From the NCBI RefSeq assembly GCF_046298265.1, contig NZ_JBKAHK010000002.1:1-64000 (forward strand): DNA of 64,000 nt, read 5' to 3'. Below the pieces are notes generated by a model. It was given only the letters and a program-made list of their open reading frames with translations. It searched no databases and was not told the origin of the DNA. This stretch comes from Gillisia xinjiangensis (GTDB taxonomy: Bacteria; Bacteroidota; Bacteroidia; Flavobacteriales; Flavobacteriaceae). The stretch's first letter is position 1. Every line of letters begins with the position of its first letter. The position numbers and the translations under genes were made by a program. Of this stretch, positions 35,720-44,820 are shown piece by piece.

Positions 35720-36175
35720 CTATTGATTTTCCAGTTTTTTGATCAATTGCTTCATAAGTGCGATCTCCTTCTCCTGAGCTATAATGATCTCTTCTGCCAG
35801 TTTTTTCGTTTCAGGATCCCTGAGGTCAGCTTTCTCACTTGTTAAAATGGCCGATGAATGATGCGGTATCATCCCTTTCATATACTGTATGTCTGAGATC
35901 CCCGTCTGGTTACGCATCATATAAAAAGTGACTCCAAAAACTACAATAGCTGCGCCTATTATAATACCATTCAGGGTTTTATTCTTATACATACCCCACA
36001 TGAAGAGCATCATGGCAATTGCCATAGGGGCGATCATGAGGATGGTCATATAGGTCCGCATGGTGCTTAACATTACGTGATCAAATCTTGCTACATTCAT
36101 AAACATTACCCCATACATTATGATGAATGAAAGTATCATCATTAGGCCAAATTTTAAATAATTATTGGTTTTCAT
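35720..36175 (-). CDS. DUF305 domain membrane protein
   Basis: A 151-residue protein with three predicted membrane segments in the first 85 residues (LKFGLMMILSFIIMYGVMF, YMTILMIAPMAIAMMLFMW, TLNGIIIGAAIVVFGVTFYM), followed by a C-terminal DUF305 portion. This carries YMKGMIPHHSSAILTSEKA, where the M-x-x-H-H motif of the family is present, and IIIAQEKEIALMKQL. The DUF305 family often occurs near copper genes and the His-His-Met set could bind metal. Here it lies inside the copper island between DUF2911 and PepSY genes. Confidence 0.85.
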   Translation of the reverse strand: MKTNNYLKFGLMMILSFIIMYGVMFMNVARFDHVMLSTMRTYMTILMIAPMAIAMMLFMWGMYKNKTLNGIIIGAAIVVFGVTFYMMRNQTGISDIQYMKGMIPHHSSAILTSEKADLRDPETKKLAEEIIIAQEKEIALMKQLIKKLENQ

Positions 36176-36233
36176 ATTAGAGTTGTTTGGTTACTATAAT
36201 TATTGATGTTTGAATTTAACAAAATTAATTCCT

Positions 36234-36824
36234 TTAAAGTACTTCAAAGGGAACCTCGGTCTTAATTCTTTCCCATTTCAATGTTAAAACTCCTGACTTT
36301 TCCCCAGTTTCCGTTATTTCATATAATAGCGATTCCTGAATTTCTTCCAACTCATTGGGTGTTACTGTAAGGGTAAGGACATTTTCAGCTTCATTAAAAT
36401 CATCTTTACCGTGCTGGTCCCATCTTGTATTGAACATTACCTTCCATTCTTCTTTTCCCGGAATTACAAAAAATCCATATTTCCCTGCGGAAAGTGTTTT
36501 CCCATCTATTAATAGATCCTTATCAGTTTCAATCCATGTGGCTTTATGCGCACCGGCCTGCCAAACAGTATTATAACCTACCAAACCGCCAAATACCACC
36601 CTGTCTCTCACCGAAGGAGAGGAATAATCAATATGGATATGGGCGTCATTAATCATGGCCATCGTAGTGGTATGAGGACTCAAGCTTTTAGATGCGGTAG
36701 AGGTGTCTGCATTGGAAACAGGGTGTTCATGGGTTTCTTGTGTTTCTTGTGTTTCCTGTTGTTTAGGGTCATTTCCACAACCTATCACTACCATTGAAAT
36801 AAGTAACATTATAAAATTTTTCAT
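36234..36824 (-). CDS. DUF2911 domain lipoprotein
   Basis: A 196-residue lipoprotein with lipobox VIGC (Cys about residue 16) and a linker built from a short repeat (QETQETQETHEH). The DUF2911 domain follows (residues 50-196): IHIDYSSPSVRDRVVFGGLV, GAHKATWIETDKDLLIDG, AGKYGFFVIPGKEEWKVMFN. Members are periplasmic beta proteins of unknown role. The linker contains several His residues. Position in the copper island, 58-64 nt from its neighbours on the same strand, suggests cotranscription. Confidence 0.85.
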   Translation of the reverse strand: MKNFIMLLISMVVIGCGNDPKQQETQETQETHEHPVSNADTSTASKSLSPHTTTMAMINDAHIHIDYSSPSVRDRVVFGGLVGYNTVWQAGAHKATWIETDKDLLIDGKTLSAGKYGFFVIPGKEEWKVMFNTRWDQHGKDDFNEAENVLTLTVTPNELEEIQESLLYEITETGEKSGVLTLKWERIKTEVPFEVL

Positions 36825-36888
36825 TCTGTTTTTATTTTAAGATTTTGTTTGGTTTTTAGATTAGTAAAATTTGTGCTATTAATTATTG

Positions 36889-37422
36889 TTATTCCTTTTT
36901 CCCCTGAAATTTCAGGTGGTAAGGTGTGTTCCCATCCATCATATTCAGTTGATATCCGAACGTGTGGTTTTGCATATCAAAACCACCAAAATGTTCATCC
37001 TCTTCCTGGTGTTCATCCCTTAGGTGATGCGTCCATTCTGTTTCACCCTTTCGCATATCACCCATCATACCTCCGTTGGGATGTCCCTGGCCAAGCATAT
37101 GACCGTACATGTTTTCAAAGTCATGCCCGTTAAGGCATACCAGCACACTGTTGTTATGTTCATAGTAATTAAGCACAAATGTTGTATCCATCCCATCGCT
37201 GTATAAATGCACCTCTATCAGTTCATTCCCGGTTTTTCTTATTTCGGCGATAGCAGCCTCGTCAGTGTTCACCCTGGTTTCACTTTTTGCAGTGTCAAAT
37301 CCTGTAAGGGTCCCAACATAGGTTCCTTCAATCTCCTGAACAGAAACATTATCTGATTTTTCACAAGCGGCTAAAACAACCACGCTTAAGGCGGTTGCAA
37401 TAATTAATTGAATCTTTTTCAT
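36889..37422 (-). CDS. His/Met-rich lipoprotein of unknown family
   Basis: A 177-residue lipoprotein with lipobox VLAAC (Cys about residue 20). Residues 30-100 look like a small beta-barrel or lipocalin-like fold (IEGTYVGTLTGFDTA, ELIEVHLYSDGMDTTFVLNYY). The C-terminal half is rich in His, Met, Asp and Glu (NMYGHMLGQGHPNGGMMGDM, HHLRDEHQEEDEHFGGFDM). I recognise no named domain. The metal-ligand-rich composition and position 25 nt behind cusB suggest a periplasmic copper-binding role, which is an inference. Confidence 0.75.
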   Translation of the reverse strand: MKKIQLIIATALSVVVLAACEKSDNVSVQEIEGTYVGTLTGFDTAKSETRVNTDEAAIAEIRKTGNELIEVHLYSDGMDTTFVLNYYEHNNSVLVCLNGHDFENMYGHMLGQGHPNGGMMGDMRKGETEWTHHLRDEHQEEDEHFGGFDMQNHTFGYQLNMMDGNTPYHLKFQGKKE

Positions 37423-37446
37423 TTTATTTATTTTTTAGGTTTAAAA

Positions 37447-39189
37447 TTATTGGTTTAATGTTTCAGTAACTTCTCCACATCGCAACATAGAAGCTCCATA
37501 ATAGGGGTTTTGGATCTCTTTGGAACGGCTTAACCAGTCTGCACCCTTGTCATTATCTGCCATAGGGCAATGTTGTACATACAGACTTCCGTTGGTGATA
37601 TCAAATGTTTTTACCAGGCCAATCATTGTGGTGGACAATTCGTCAAACCGTTCTCTCATGGTCTCAATTTTGGCCGCGCCAGAGATAATCCCTGCATCGG
37701 CTTTTAGTTCCTTTTCATAGCTCTCCCAAACTATTTTAGCTTCTTTATTGAAACCATCTACAGCTCCAATACTTTTTTCAAATGCCTGAGCATCCTTTCT
37801 GGCTTGCGAATAATCATCCTTTACCAATGCCTCCTTCAGCCTTAAATAATTATCAACCAACTTATTGAGAACATTCTTTACTTTATCGTTTACATCAACC
37901 TTAATTAGGGCTTCCTGCTGCATCTGGCCATGGTCATGGCCGGTACTTGTCTTACCATCCTCCGGGTTCATCATACTTTTTCCACCCGAAAGCTGTACAG
38001 CTGCATCTACCGTAAAGGCTCCATTGGAAACTATTTCCTCCCCGGCTTCCAAACCTTCTTGTACTATATAAGAATCCCCCAGGGAAGGGCCTAAAGTTAT
38101 TTCTCTTAACCTAAATCCGGCTTTCCCCGAAACATCGGTTTTTACATATACAATAGAGCGTTTACCTGTCCATAGCACTGCCGATTTAGGAATGATCAAT
38201 TCCTGAGCCTGGCCGCCTTCCAAAACGTTCTTTACCAATCCCGATGCAAACATCCCGGGCTTTAACCTGCCATCTTTATTATTAAGCTCCACCCTCGCGG
38301 TCGCAACCCGGGTTTGGGAATCCAACAACGGATCAACAAAACTTATAGTTCCTTCAAAAGTTTCTCCCGGGAAAGAATTAATAGTGAATTCTACTTTACT
38401 TCCTTCCTTCACCCACGCAACCTGGCCTTCGTAAAGATCAAATAAAACCCAGACTTGGGTAAGGTCTGAAATTTCATAAATGGGCATTCCACGTTCTACA
38501 TAATCGCCCAGATCCACCATTTTTTTGGTAACAATTCCATTCACATCCGCTCTTATGGAAAACCGCTGAATTGCCTTGCCTCCTGAAAGAATCTGTTCAA
38601 TTTGAGCATCTCCTATCTTCCAGTTCCTAAGTTTTGTTTTTGCCGCTTCAAATAATTCGGGCTGACTTGCCTTTATCGCTGCAGCCTGCAGCAGTTCTTC
38701 CTGTGCGGTAACCAGCTCGGGGGAATAAACGGTTGCAAGGGTTTGACCCCGGTTCACCTTTTCACCGGTAAAATTTATGGCAAGCTGCTCAATCCTTCCG
38801 GGAATATGGGTTGACTGGGAGTAGGAAGCTCTTTCATCTACCTGCACTTTCCCGTTCAATCGCATTTCTCTTGATGCCTCTCCTCTTCCAACAACCATAG
38901 TTTGAATATTTGCAAGTTTCATCGCATTCTCACTCATCTGGTAAATGCTGGGATCACCACCGTCTCCATTGGTTTCCAGGGGAATAAGATCCATGCCACA
39001 AATTGGGCAGGAACCCGGTTCGTTTTGCCGAATTTGAGGGTGCATGGAACAGGTCCATATTTGATCATCTGATGATGCGATGGTTTGATGGTCTGATGTG
39101 GTTTTACCTGATGGTTTAAGTAGCCATCCTAGCATTAGCCCTACCATAAGAATCGCTAAAGCAATCAGTATATTTTTTTTATTTTTCAT
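37447..39189 (-). CDS. cusB: CusB-type membrane-fusion protein with extra metal domains
   Basis: A 580-residue periplasmic adaptor linking the CusA pump to the CusC channel. Order: N-terminal membrane anchor (ILIALAILMVGLMLGWLL), heavy-metal-binding domain (WTCSMHPQI...CPICGMDLIPL, about residues 45-70), biotinyl-lipoyl and barrel domains typical of RND adaptors (VNRGQTLATVYSPELVTAQEE, FSIRADVNGIVTKKMVDLGDYV, FEGTISFVDPLLDSQTRVA), and a C-terminal DUF3347 domain ending YVQHCPMADNDKGADWLSR, then NPYYGASMLRCG. E. coli CusB lacks both added domains. Gene order here is cusA-cusC-IVP-cusB, which is unusual. Confidence 0.93.
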   Translation of the reverse strand: MKNKKNILIALAILMVGLMLGWLLKPSGKTTSDHQTIASSDDQIWTCSMHPQIRQNEPGSCPICGMDLIPLETNGDGGDPSIYQMSENAMKLANIQTMVVGRGEASREMRLNGKVQVDERASYSQSTHIPGRIEQLAINFTGEKVNRGQTLATVYSPELVTAQEELLQAAAIKASQPELFEAAKTKLRNWKIGDAQIEQILSGGKAIQRFSIRADVNGIVTKKMVDLGDYVERGMPIYEISDLTQVWVLFDLYEGQVAWVKEGSKVEFTINSFPGETFEGTISFVDPLLDSQTRVATARVELNNKDGRLKPGMFASGLVKNVLEGGQAQELIIPKSAVLWTGKRSIVYVKTDVSGKAGFRLREITLGPSLGDSYIVQEGLEAGEEIVSNGAFTVDAAVQLSGGKSMMNPEDGKTSTGHDHGQMQQEALIKVDVNDKVKNVLNKLVDNYLRLKEALVKDDYSQARKDAQAFEKSIGAVDGFNKEAKIVWESYEKELKADAGIISGAAKIETMRERFDELSTTMIGLVKTFDITNGSLYVQHCPMADNDKGADWLSRSKEIQNPYYGASMLRCGEVTETLNQ

Positions 39190-39236
39190 TTTTTCTGTTT
39201 TTTATAGATGAAGAAATAATTCTGGAAAGAAGCTTT

Positions 39237-39539
39237 TTAAATGGACACTATCTTCAAAAGCAATTCCTCAGGATTCGGATAATTTGGGCTCCGTTCACAA
39301 AGCATTAACCAATATTCGGTTTCATCTGCCTCCTTCATCGCGATCACACATTTGGAGATAAAATCATTCCGGCTATGCGCATTCTGGGCTTCTTTTATAT
39401 TCGCTCCAATTGAAGTCCCGGATTTCAATAGTTGTCTGGAAATCACGTACTTTTTATCACTATCCAATAATTCGGAAAATTTAATTATTGTCAAAGCGAA
39501 ATCAAAACTCAGTTCTAATATTTCATTCTTCTGTTCCAT
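39237..39539 (-). CDS. four-helix bundle (23S rRNA intervening-sequence type) protein
   Basis: A 100-residue protein of the IVP / four-helix bundle family, recognised by FDFALTIIKFSELL, ISRQLLKSGTSIGANIKEAQ, SKCVIAMKEADETEYWLMLC. Relatives occur in intervening sequences of rRNA and as free genes near diverse loci; their function is unclear. Family members usually run to about 115-120 residues, so this one may be slightly shortened at the C-terminus (ends KIVSI). It sits between cusC and cusB, splitting the efflux genes, and is flanked by an AT-rich stretch with short repeats of an ATCATNAAAT type, suggesting later insertion. Confidence 0.85.
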   Translation of the reverse strand: MEQKNEILELSFDFALTIIKFSELLDSDKKYVISRQLLKSGTSIGANIKEAQNAHSRNDFISKCVIAMKEADETEYWLMLCERSPNYPNPEELLLKIVSI

Positions 39540-39571
39540 TTTTTAATCTATCCAATCATTAAATCATTATA

Positions 39572-40849
39572 TCATCGTACCATCAAATAATCGAGTTTCG
39601 CCTGGGCAATTAACCCATTTTTTAGTGCTTCAATTCTTTGTGTTTGATACATAAGCACATCCTGGTTCATTTGAAGGACCTCATCAAAATCTGTAATAGA
39701 ATTGCTGTATCCTGAGATCAACAATTTATTAGCCTGGCCGGAACTTGCTATTTGCCGGTCATATAGATCAAGGAGTTTCCTGGCGCTGTTTAATTCATAA
39801 AGGGCAGCCTCATATTCATTTTGCAGCTCATTTCTTTGAGCTTCCTGTTGTTCCAGGATACTTTCTCCCATCAACTGCGCTTCTTTTCTCGCTGCATTGA
39901 TCTTTTTTCTGAAAATGGGAAGAGTTACAGAAACCATTGGCATTATCGCATCCCGCCCGTTCATATCGGGGTTGGCATCCGTTCGTTTTGAGATTATGGA
40001 ATAATCTATTCCCAGGCCAACCATTGGATTGCCCTCCTTTTGCGCTATTATATCCTGCATCTCATAAGCTTCTTTTTGCTTTTCCAGCCCGGTTAAGCGG
40101 GGATGCCCATCAAAGTTCTCATCAGTTTCATTAAAGGCGAGGGCATTTTCTGGCAGAATGCTGTCCTGAAGGACTATTGCCTCCCCTTTCTCGCGTCTTA
40201 ACATTAGATTAAATCTGGTTTCCAGGGGTTTTCGTTTTTCCTCCAGCAATTCAATTTCGATCATTGCAGCATCCCTTTGAATATCTACCTTCACCACATT
40301 CACCATAGGCGAACTTCCACTTCTGAAACGGCTTAGGGCCAGTTCCCTATAAGAATCAAGTATAGAGAAGTTCTCCTTTTTTAGCTGAATGGTTTTTTCA
40401 AGCGCATACAATTCGGCATAGACCTGTTTTACATCAAAGAACACCTGGTTCCTTAGATCGAGGTAATTTTGAAAGGAAGCTTCAGCCATTAAATTGGCGG
40501 CATCTTCTTTAGCCCGCAGGGTTCCGAACCACGGAAACATCTGCATTAAATTAAATCTGGCTTCCTGGGCTCCCAACCTTGTTTCGATCATTCTGCCAAA
40601 TGCGCTCATAGTTAAAGTAGGATCCGGCAGGGTAGCAACCTGTGGGGCCCGCTGCATTGCAGCCTCAAATTCGGCATAAGAAGCTTTTACTTTTGGGTTA
40701 TTTTCTGAAGCCATTTGGAGATACGTCTCCAGATCCTGCGCCTGCAAGGGCTGGTTTATGAAAAATATCAAAAAACAACCTATTAACATTAGAAGGTATT
40801 TTGAGGATACTTTATTTTTTATCGATTTCCTATTCATCATTATTGTCAT
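39572..40849 (-). CDS. cusC: CusC-type outer-membrane efflux protein (TolC family)
   Basis: A 425-residue outer-membrane factor. Signal peptide ends LQAQ (about residue 38). The rest is alternating long helices with TolC features (DLETYLQMASENNPKVKASYAEF at the start of the mature protein, SRFRSGSSPMVNVVKVDI in the middle, SYSNSITDFDEVLQMN-like GYSNSITDFDEVL near the end), giving two outer-membrane-factor repeats. The first ATG at 40849 overlaps the end of cusA by 20 nt; ATGs at 40840 and 40837 are equally plausible, and all imply translational coupling to cusA. Confidence 0.92.
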   Translation of the reverse strand: MTIMMNRKSIKNKVSSKYLLMLIGCFLIFFINQPLQAQDLETYLQMASENNPKVKASYAEFEAAMQRAPQVATLPDPTLTMSAFGRMIETRLGAQEARFNLMQMFPWFGTLRAKEDAANLMAEASFQNYLDLRNQVFFDVKQVYAELYALEKTIQLKKENFSILDSYRELALSRFRSGSSPMVNVVKVDIQRDAAMIEIELLEEKRKPLETRFNLMLRREKGEAIVLQDSILPENALAFNETDENFDGHPRLTGLEKQKEAYEMQDIIAQKEGNPMVGLGIDYSIISKRTDANPDMNGRDAIMPMVSVTLPIFRKKINAARKEAQLMGESILEQQEAQRNELQNEYEAALYELNSARKLLDLYDRQIASSGQANKLLISGYSNSITDFDEVLQMNQDVLMYQTQRIEALKNGLIAQAKLDYLMVR

Positions 40850-43800
40850 TTGAATTGATCAATCCCAATTCTCCCTCATTCGGTGAATTTTCGGATCTTT
40901 TTACAACAGATTCTCTCCAGAAGGCCTGAAGCACCGGTACTACAAATATGGTCATGATCTGAATGATCATACCTCCCACGATAGGAATTGCCATTGGCAC
41001 CATAATATCGGATCCCTTACCTCTTGATGTAAGGACCGGAAATAGCGCTATAATGGTTACGGCAGTGGTCATCATTGCAGGCCTTACCCGTTTTAATCCA
41101 GCTTCCATCACGGCACTGCGTACCTGAGCTACGGTTTGGGGGTTACGCTTTTCAAAGACCTGGTGAATGTAAGTTCCCATAAGTACCCCATCATCTGTAG
41201 CAATACCAAATAAGGCAATAAAACCAACCCACACGGCAACGCTCAGGTTAATTGTCCCCATTTGGAACAGCTCCCGCATATTCACACCGTCTACTGCAAA
41301 ATCCATAAACCAGGGCTGACCATATAACCATATCATTATAAATCCGCCGGCAAAGGCAACAAAAACACCAGAGAAATGAATGGTTGAAGCTATAATGGTT
41401 TTAAACTGGAAGTACAACAACATAAAAATAATGATCAAACTTAATGGGATTACAATAGCAAGCCTTTTTACGGCCCTTACCTGATTCTCATAATTTCCGG
41501 AAAATTTATAGCTCACTCCTGCCGGCACACTAAGTTCCCCGGCGTCTATCTTATCCTGAATAAATTTCTGGGCATCGTTTACCACATTTACCTCGGCATA
41601 CCCTGTACGTTTATCAAAAAGCACATAACCCACCAAAAAGGTTTCCTCGCTTCGTATCATTTGCGGTCCCCGGGTATATTTCAATTCGGCCAGTTCTCCC
41701 AGCGGGATCTGTGCTCCGGCCGGGGTGGGGATCAAAATTCTTTCCAATGCCGAAGGATCATCTCTTAGTTCCCTTGGGTATCGCACTCTTACAGGATACC
41801 TTTCCCTTCCTTCAACTGTAGTGGTAATTTCCATACCACCCACCGCGGTTTCAAGGGTTTGCTGCACATTTTCTATGCTAAGCCCATAACGCGCAATAAC
41901 ATTGCGGTCAATATCTATTTCAAGGTATGGTTTCCCCACGGTCCTTTCTGCAAACACGGCTTCAGCTTTTACCGATGGAACCTGCTTCAAAAGTTCTTCA
42001 AGCTCAATTCCAAATTCCTGTATTGTTTGAAGATCGGGCCCGTAAACTTTTATTCCCATAGGGGCCCTCATTCCGGTTTGCAACATTACAAGCCGTGTTT
42101 CAATAGGTTGTAATTTTGGGGCCGATGTTACCCCGGGAATATTGGCGCGACTTAGGATCTCAGTCCAGATATCATCGGGGCTTTTAATATGACTCCGCCA
42201 GTTCCTGAAATATTCTCCATCTTCATCAACTATTAGATCATTTGAAGAGTATCCGTTGTTTAAGGCATCCTCATTGCTTAAGGTATCCCCGGATTTTAAA
42301 ATAAACCTGCCATCTATATCAGTTTTATAGGCCACAGGTCTTCCTCCCGGAGTGAGTTCATATTCAGATCTATAATTGATAATGTTTTCATACATAGAAA
42401 TAGGAGCGGGATCCAGGGCGCTTTCAATCCTTCCAAGTTTTCCTACAACAACCTCAACCTCGGGAATATCGGTAATCGCGATATCCATTCTTTGCAGCGA
42501 TTCTTTGGAAGATTCTATCCCCGCATGCGGCATAGAGGTGGGCATAAGGAGGAAACTACCTTCATTTAATGAAGGCATGAATTCTTTTCCAACTCCGGGA
42601 AAAGTATGACTCAAACCACTCCAAACAAAATTTGTGCGAATGTTCCATCCAACCTTGTCAAATCCATTGGCGGCCGGGCCAAAGATCTTAGGAAAGCCAA
42701 GCCAAATCATAATTCCAAAGAAAATGGTGATTACCGGCACTAATAAAAAAGTTCCTTTATTTTCCAGACACCAGTTTAAAATGGGTCTGTAAAATTTTAC
42801 GATCGCCATTAAAACAAGCAGGGTAACTGCCAGTAAAACAAGCACGAAGATATAATTGGAAAAAAGGGAATTTTGATACCCAAGCGGCACCCATTCCTCG
42901 GTGAGGAAAAACAAGGTAACTGCCAGGATTATAAACAAGGTGATCTGGGTAGAATATTTACCGAGAAACTCAGGATTCCGGTCTTCAAGAAGACGCACCA
43001 AACCTATTAGCACCAAAGCAAGCGGCAACCAAAAGCTGAAATAAATTGCCAGAAAAAGTCCTCCTATTATCAGCACGATATTCCACATCCTGATCATTCG
43101 CGCTTTTTGAAGACGGATATTAAATGCAAAATAGGAAAGCATCGGGAGGATCAAGATTCCCACTAAAAATGCTGCAGCAAGGGCAAAGGTTTTTGTAAAG
43201 GCAAGAGGCCGGAACAATTTCCCTTCGGCATTTTCCATAAAGAATACCGGGAGAAAACTTACCACCGTTGTAGCAAGAGCGGTAGTTACCGCGGGAGCAA
43301 CTTCAATGGTCGCTTTATGAATTATCTTGAGCAACCTTGAATCTCTTGCACCTGAATTTTTCTCCATCTCAAGATGCCGGATGATATTTTCCACAAAAAC
43401 GATCCCTACATCTACCATTACCCCAATTGCGATAGCGATCCCGGAGAGTGCGACAACATTGGCATCTACCCCAAAATAGCGCATAGCGATAAAGGTGATA
43501 AGAACCCCAATGGGCAGTAAACTGGAAATAATAAGAGATGCCCTTAAATTAAGGACCAGAACAATAATTACCAGGATGCTTATAAGGATCTCATGAGAAA
43601 GTGCTTTCTCCAGAGTTCCTATAGTTTCATTGATAAGCTGGGTCCGGTCATAAAATGGGACAATGGTAAGTTTGCTTATAGTACCGTCTGCCAGGGTTTT
43701 TTGCGGTAATCCGGCAGAGATTTCCTTGATTTTTTCTTTGGTATTCTTGATTACCTGCAAGGGATTTGATCCATAACGGGCAACCACTACTCCACCTACA

Positions 43801-44699
43801 ACCTCTGCCCCGCCTTTGTCTAAAATTCCGCGACGCTCTGCAGGCCCTAAATTAACCACTCCTAAATCTTTTATAAGAATCGGTTTATTATCTACGGCTG
43901 TTACCACAGAATTCTCAATATCCTCAATGGATTTTATATAGCCCAGTCCGCGCACAAGGTATTCCACCTTATTGATCTCAAGGGTTTTTGCCCCAATATC
44001 GCGGTTGGAATTCTGCACTGCCATCATCACCTGATCTATCCCTATATTAAAGGCTTTAAGGGCATCGGGATCAACATCGATTTGGTATTCCCTTACAAAT
44101 CCACCTACCGAGGCAACTTCAGAAACCCCTGATGTTCCGCTTAAACCAAGTTTTACATAGTAATCCTGAATGGACCTCAATTCGTGCAAATCCCAACCCC
44201 CGGTGACATTCCCCTGGGGATCGCGACCTTCCAAAGTATACCAATATACCTGGCCCAAACCAGTGGCATCCGGCCCTAAGGTTGGTTGCACTTCCTGCGG
44301 AAGCAATTTGGAAGGAAGAGAATTGAGTTTTTCCAGCACCCTTGTGCGTGACCAGTAGAATTCCACATCCTCTTCAAAAATGATATAAATTATGGAAAAC
44401 CCGAACATGGAAGTACTTCTAATGGATTTCACACCGGAAATTCCCAATAAAGCGGTGGTCATGGGATAGGTGATTTGATCCTCAATATCCTGAGGGGATC
44501 GTCCCGGCCAGTCGGTAAAAACAATTTGTTGGTTCTCTCCAATATCCGGAATGGCATCCACCGGAACAGGATCACTTGGTAAAAAACCTGTATTCCAGTC
44601 AAATGGAGCTGTTACAATTCCCCATCCAATGAAAAATGCCAAAAGTAGTATGGTAATAAGCCGGTTATAAAGAAAATATTTTATGACTTTATCAAACAT
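40830..44699 (-). CDS. cusA: CusA-type heavy-metal efflux RND transporter
   Basis: A 1289-residue inner-membrane pump of the heavy-metal efflux family, driving cuprous or silver ion out with proton import. N-terminal helix (LITILLLAFFIGWGIV), pore domain (PVDAIPDIGENQQIVFTDWPG), central helices with the charged proton-relay region (SGIAIAIGVMVDVGIVFVENI), a methionine-rich substrate region (LMPTSMPHAG) and the conserved C-terminal block GIATDDGVLMGTYIHQVFE. It is longer than E. coli CusA (about 1047 residues). The excess is mainly a segment with several extra membrane helices in the middle (about residues 535-660). Heads the operon. Confidence 0.95.
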   Translation of the reverse strand: MFDKVIKYFLYNRLITILLLAFFIGWGIVTAPFDWNTGFLPSDPVPVDAIPDIGENQQIVFTDWPGRSPQDIEDQITYPMTTALLGISGVKSIRSTSMFGFSIIYIIFEEDVEFYWSRTRVLEKLNSLPSKLLPQEVQPTLGPDATGLGQVYWYTLEGRDPQGNVTGGWDLHELRSIQDYYVKLGLSGTSGVSEVASVGGFVREYQIDVDPDALKAFNIGIDQVMMAVQNSNRDIGAKTLEINKVEYLVRGLGYIKSIEDIENSVVTAVDNKPILIKDLGVVNLGPAERRGILDKGGAEVVGGVVVARYGSNPLQVIKNTKEKIKEISAGLPQKTLADGTISKLTIVPFYDRTQLINETIGTLEKALSHEILISILVIIVLVLNLRASLIISSLLPIGVLITFIAMRYFGVDANVVALSGIAIAIGVMVDVGIVFVENIIRHLEMEKNSGARDSRLLKIIHKATIEVAPAVTTALATTVVSFLPVFFMENAEGKLFRPLAFTKTFALAAAFLVGILILPMLSYFAFNIRLQKARMIRMWNIVLIIGGLFLAIYFSFWLPLALVLIGLVRLLEDRNPEFLGKYSTQITLFIILAVTLFFLTEEWVPLGYQNSLFSNYIFVLVLLAVTLLVLMAIVKFYRPILNWCLENKGTFLLVPVITIFFGIMIWLGFPKIFGPAANGFDKVGWNIRTNFVWSGLSHTFPGVGKEFMPSLNEGSFLLMPTSMPHAGIESSKESLQRMDIAITDIPEVEVVVGKLGRIESALDPAPISMYENIINYRSEYELTPGGRPVAYKTDIDGRFILKSGDTLSNEDALNNGYSSNDLIVDEDGEYFRNWRSHIKSPDDIWTEILSRANIPGVTSAPKLQPIETRLVMLQTGMRAPMGIKVYGPDLQTIQEFGIELEELLKQVPSVKAEAVFAERTVGKPYLEIDIDRNVIARYGLSIENVQQTLETAVGGMEITTTVEGRERYPVRVRYPRELRDDPSALERILIPTPAGAQIPLGELAELKYTRGPQMIRSEETFLVGYVLFDKRTGYAEVNVVNDAQKFIQDKIDAGELSVPAGVSYKFSGNYENQVRAVKRLAIVIPLSLIIIFMLLYFQFKTIIASTIHFSGVFVAFAGGFIMIWLYGQPWFMDFAVDGVNMRELFQMGTINLSVAVWVGFIALFGIATDDGVLMGTYIHQVFEKRNPQTVAQVRSAVMEAGLKRVRPAMMTTAVTIIALFPVLTSRGKGSDIMVPMAIPIVGGMIIQIMTIFVVPVLQAFWRESVVKRSENSPNEGELGLINSNDNNDE

Positions 44700-44820
44700 C
44701 TCAAATAGTTATTTAATGAAAAAGTTTCTTCAAAACTTCGACGGAAATACCCAGGGTAAGACCAAATCAAAGAAGCTGTTATCAGAAAAATTATCTGAAA
44801 ACAGGAAAACCATTAAATAA

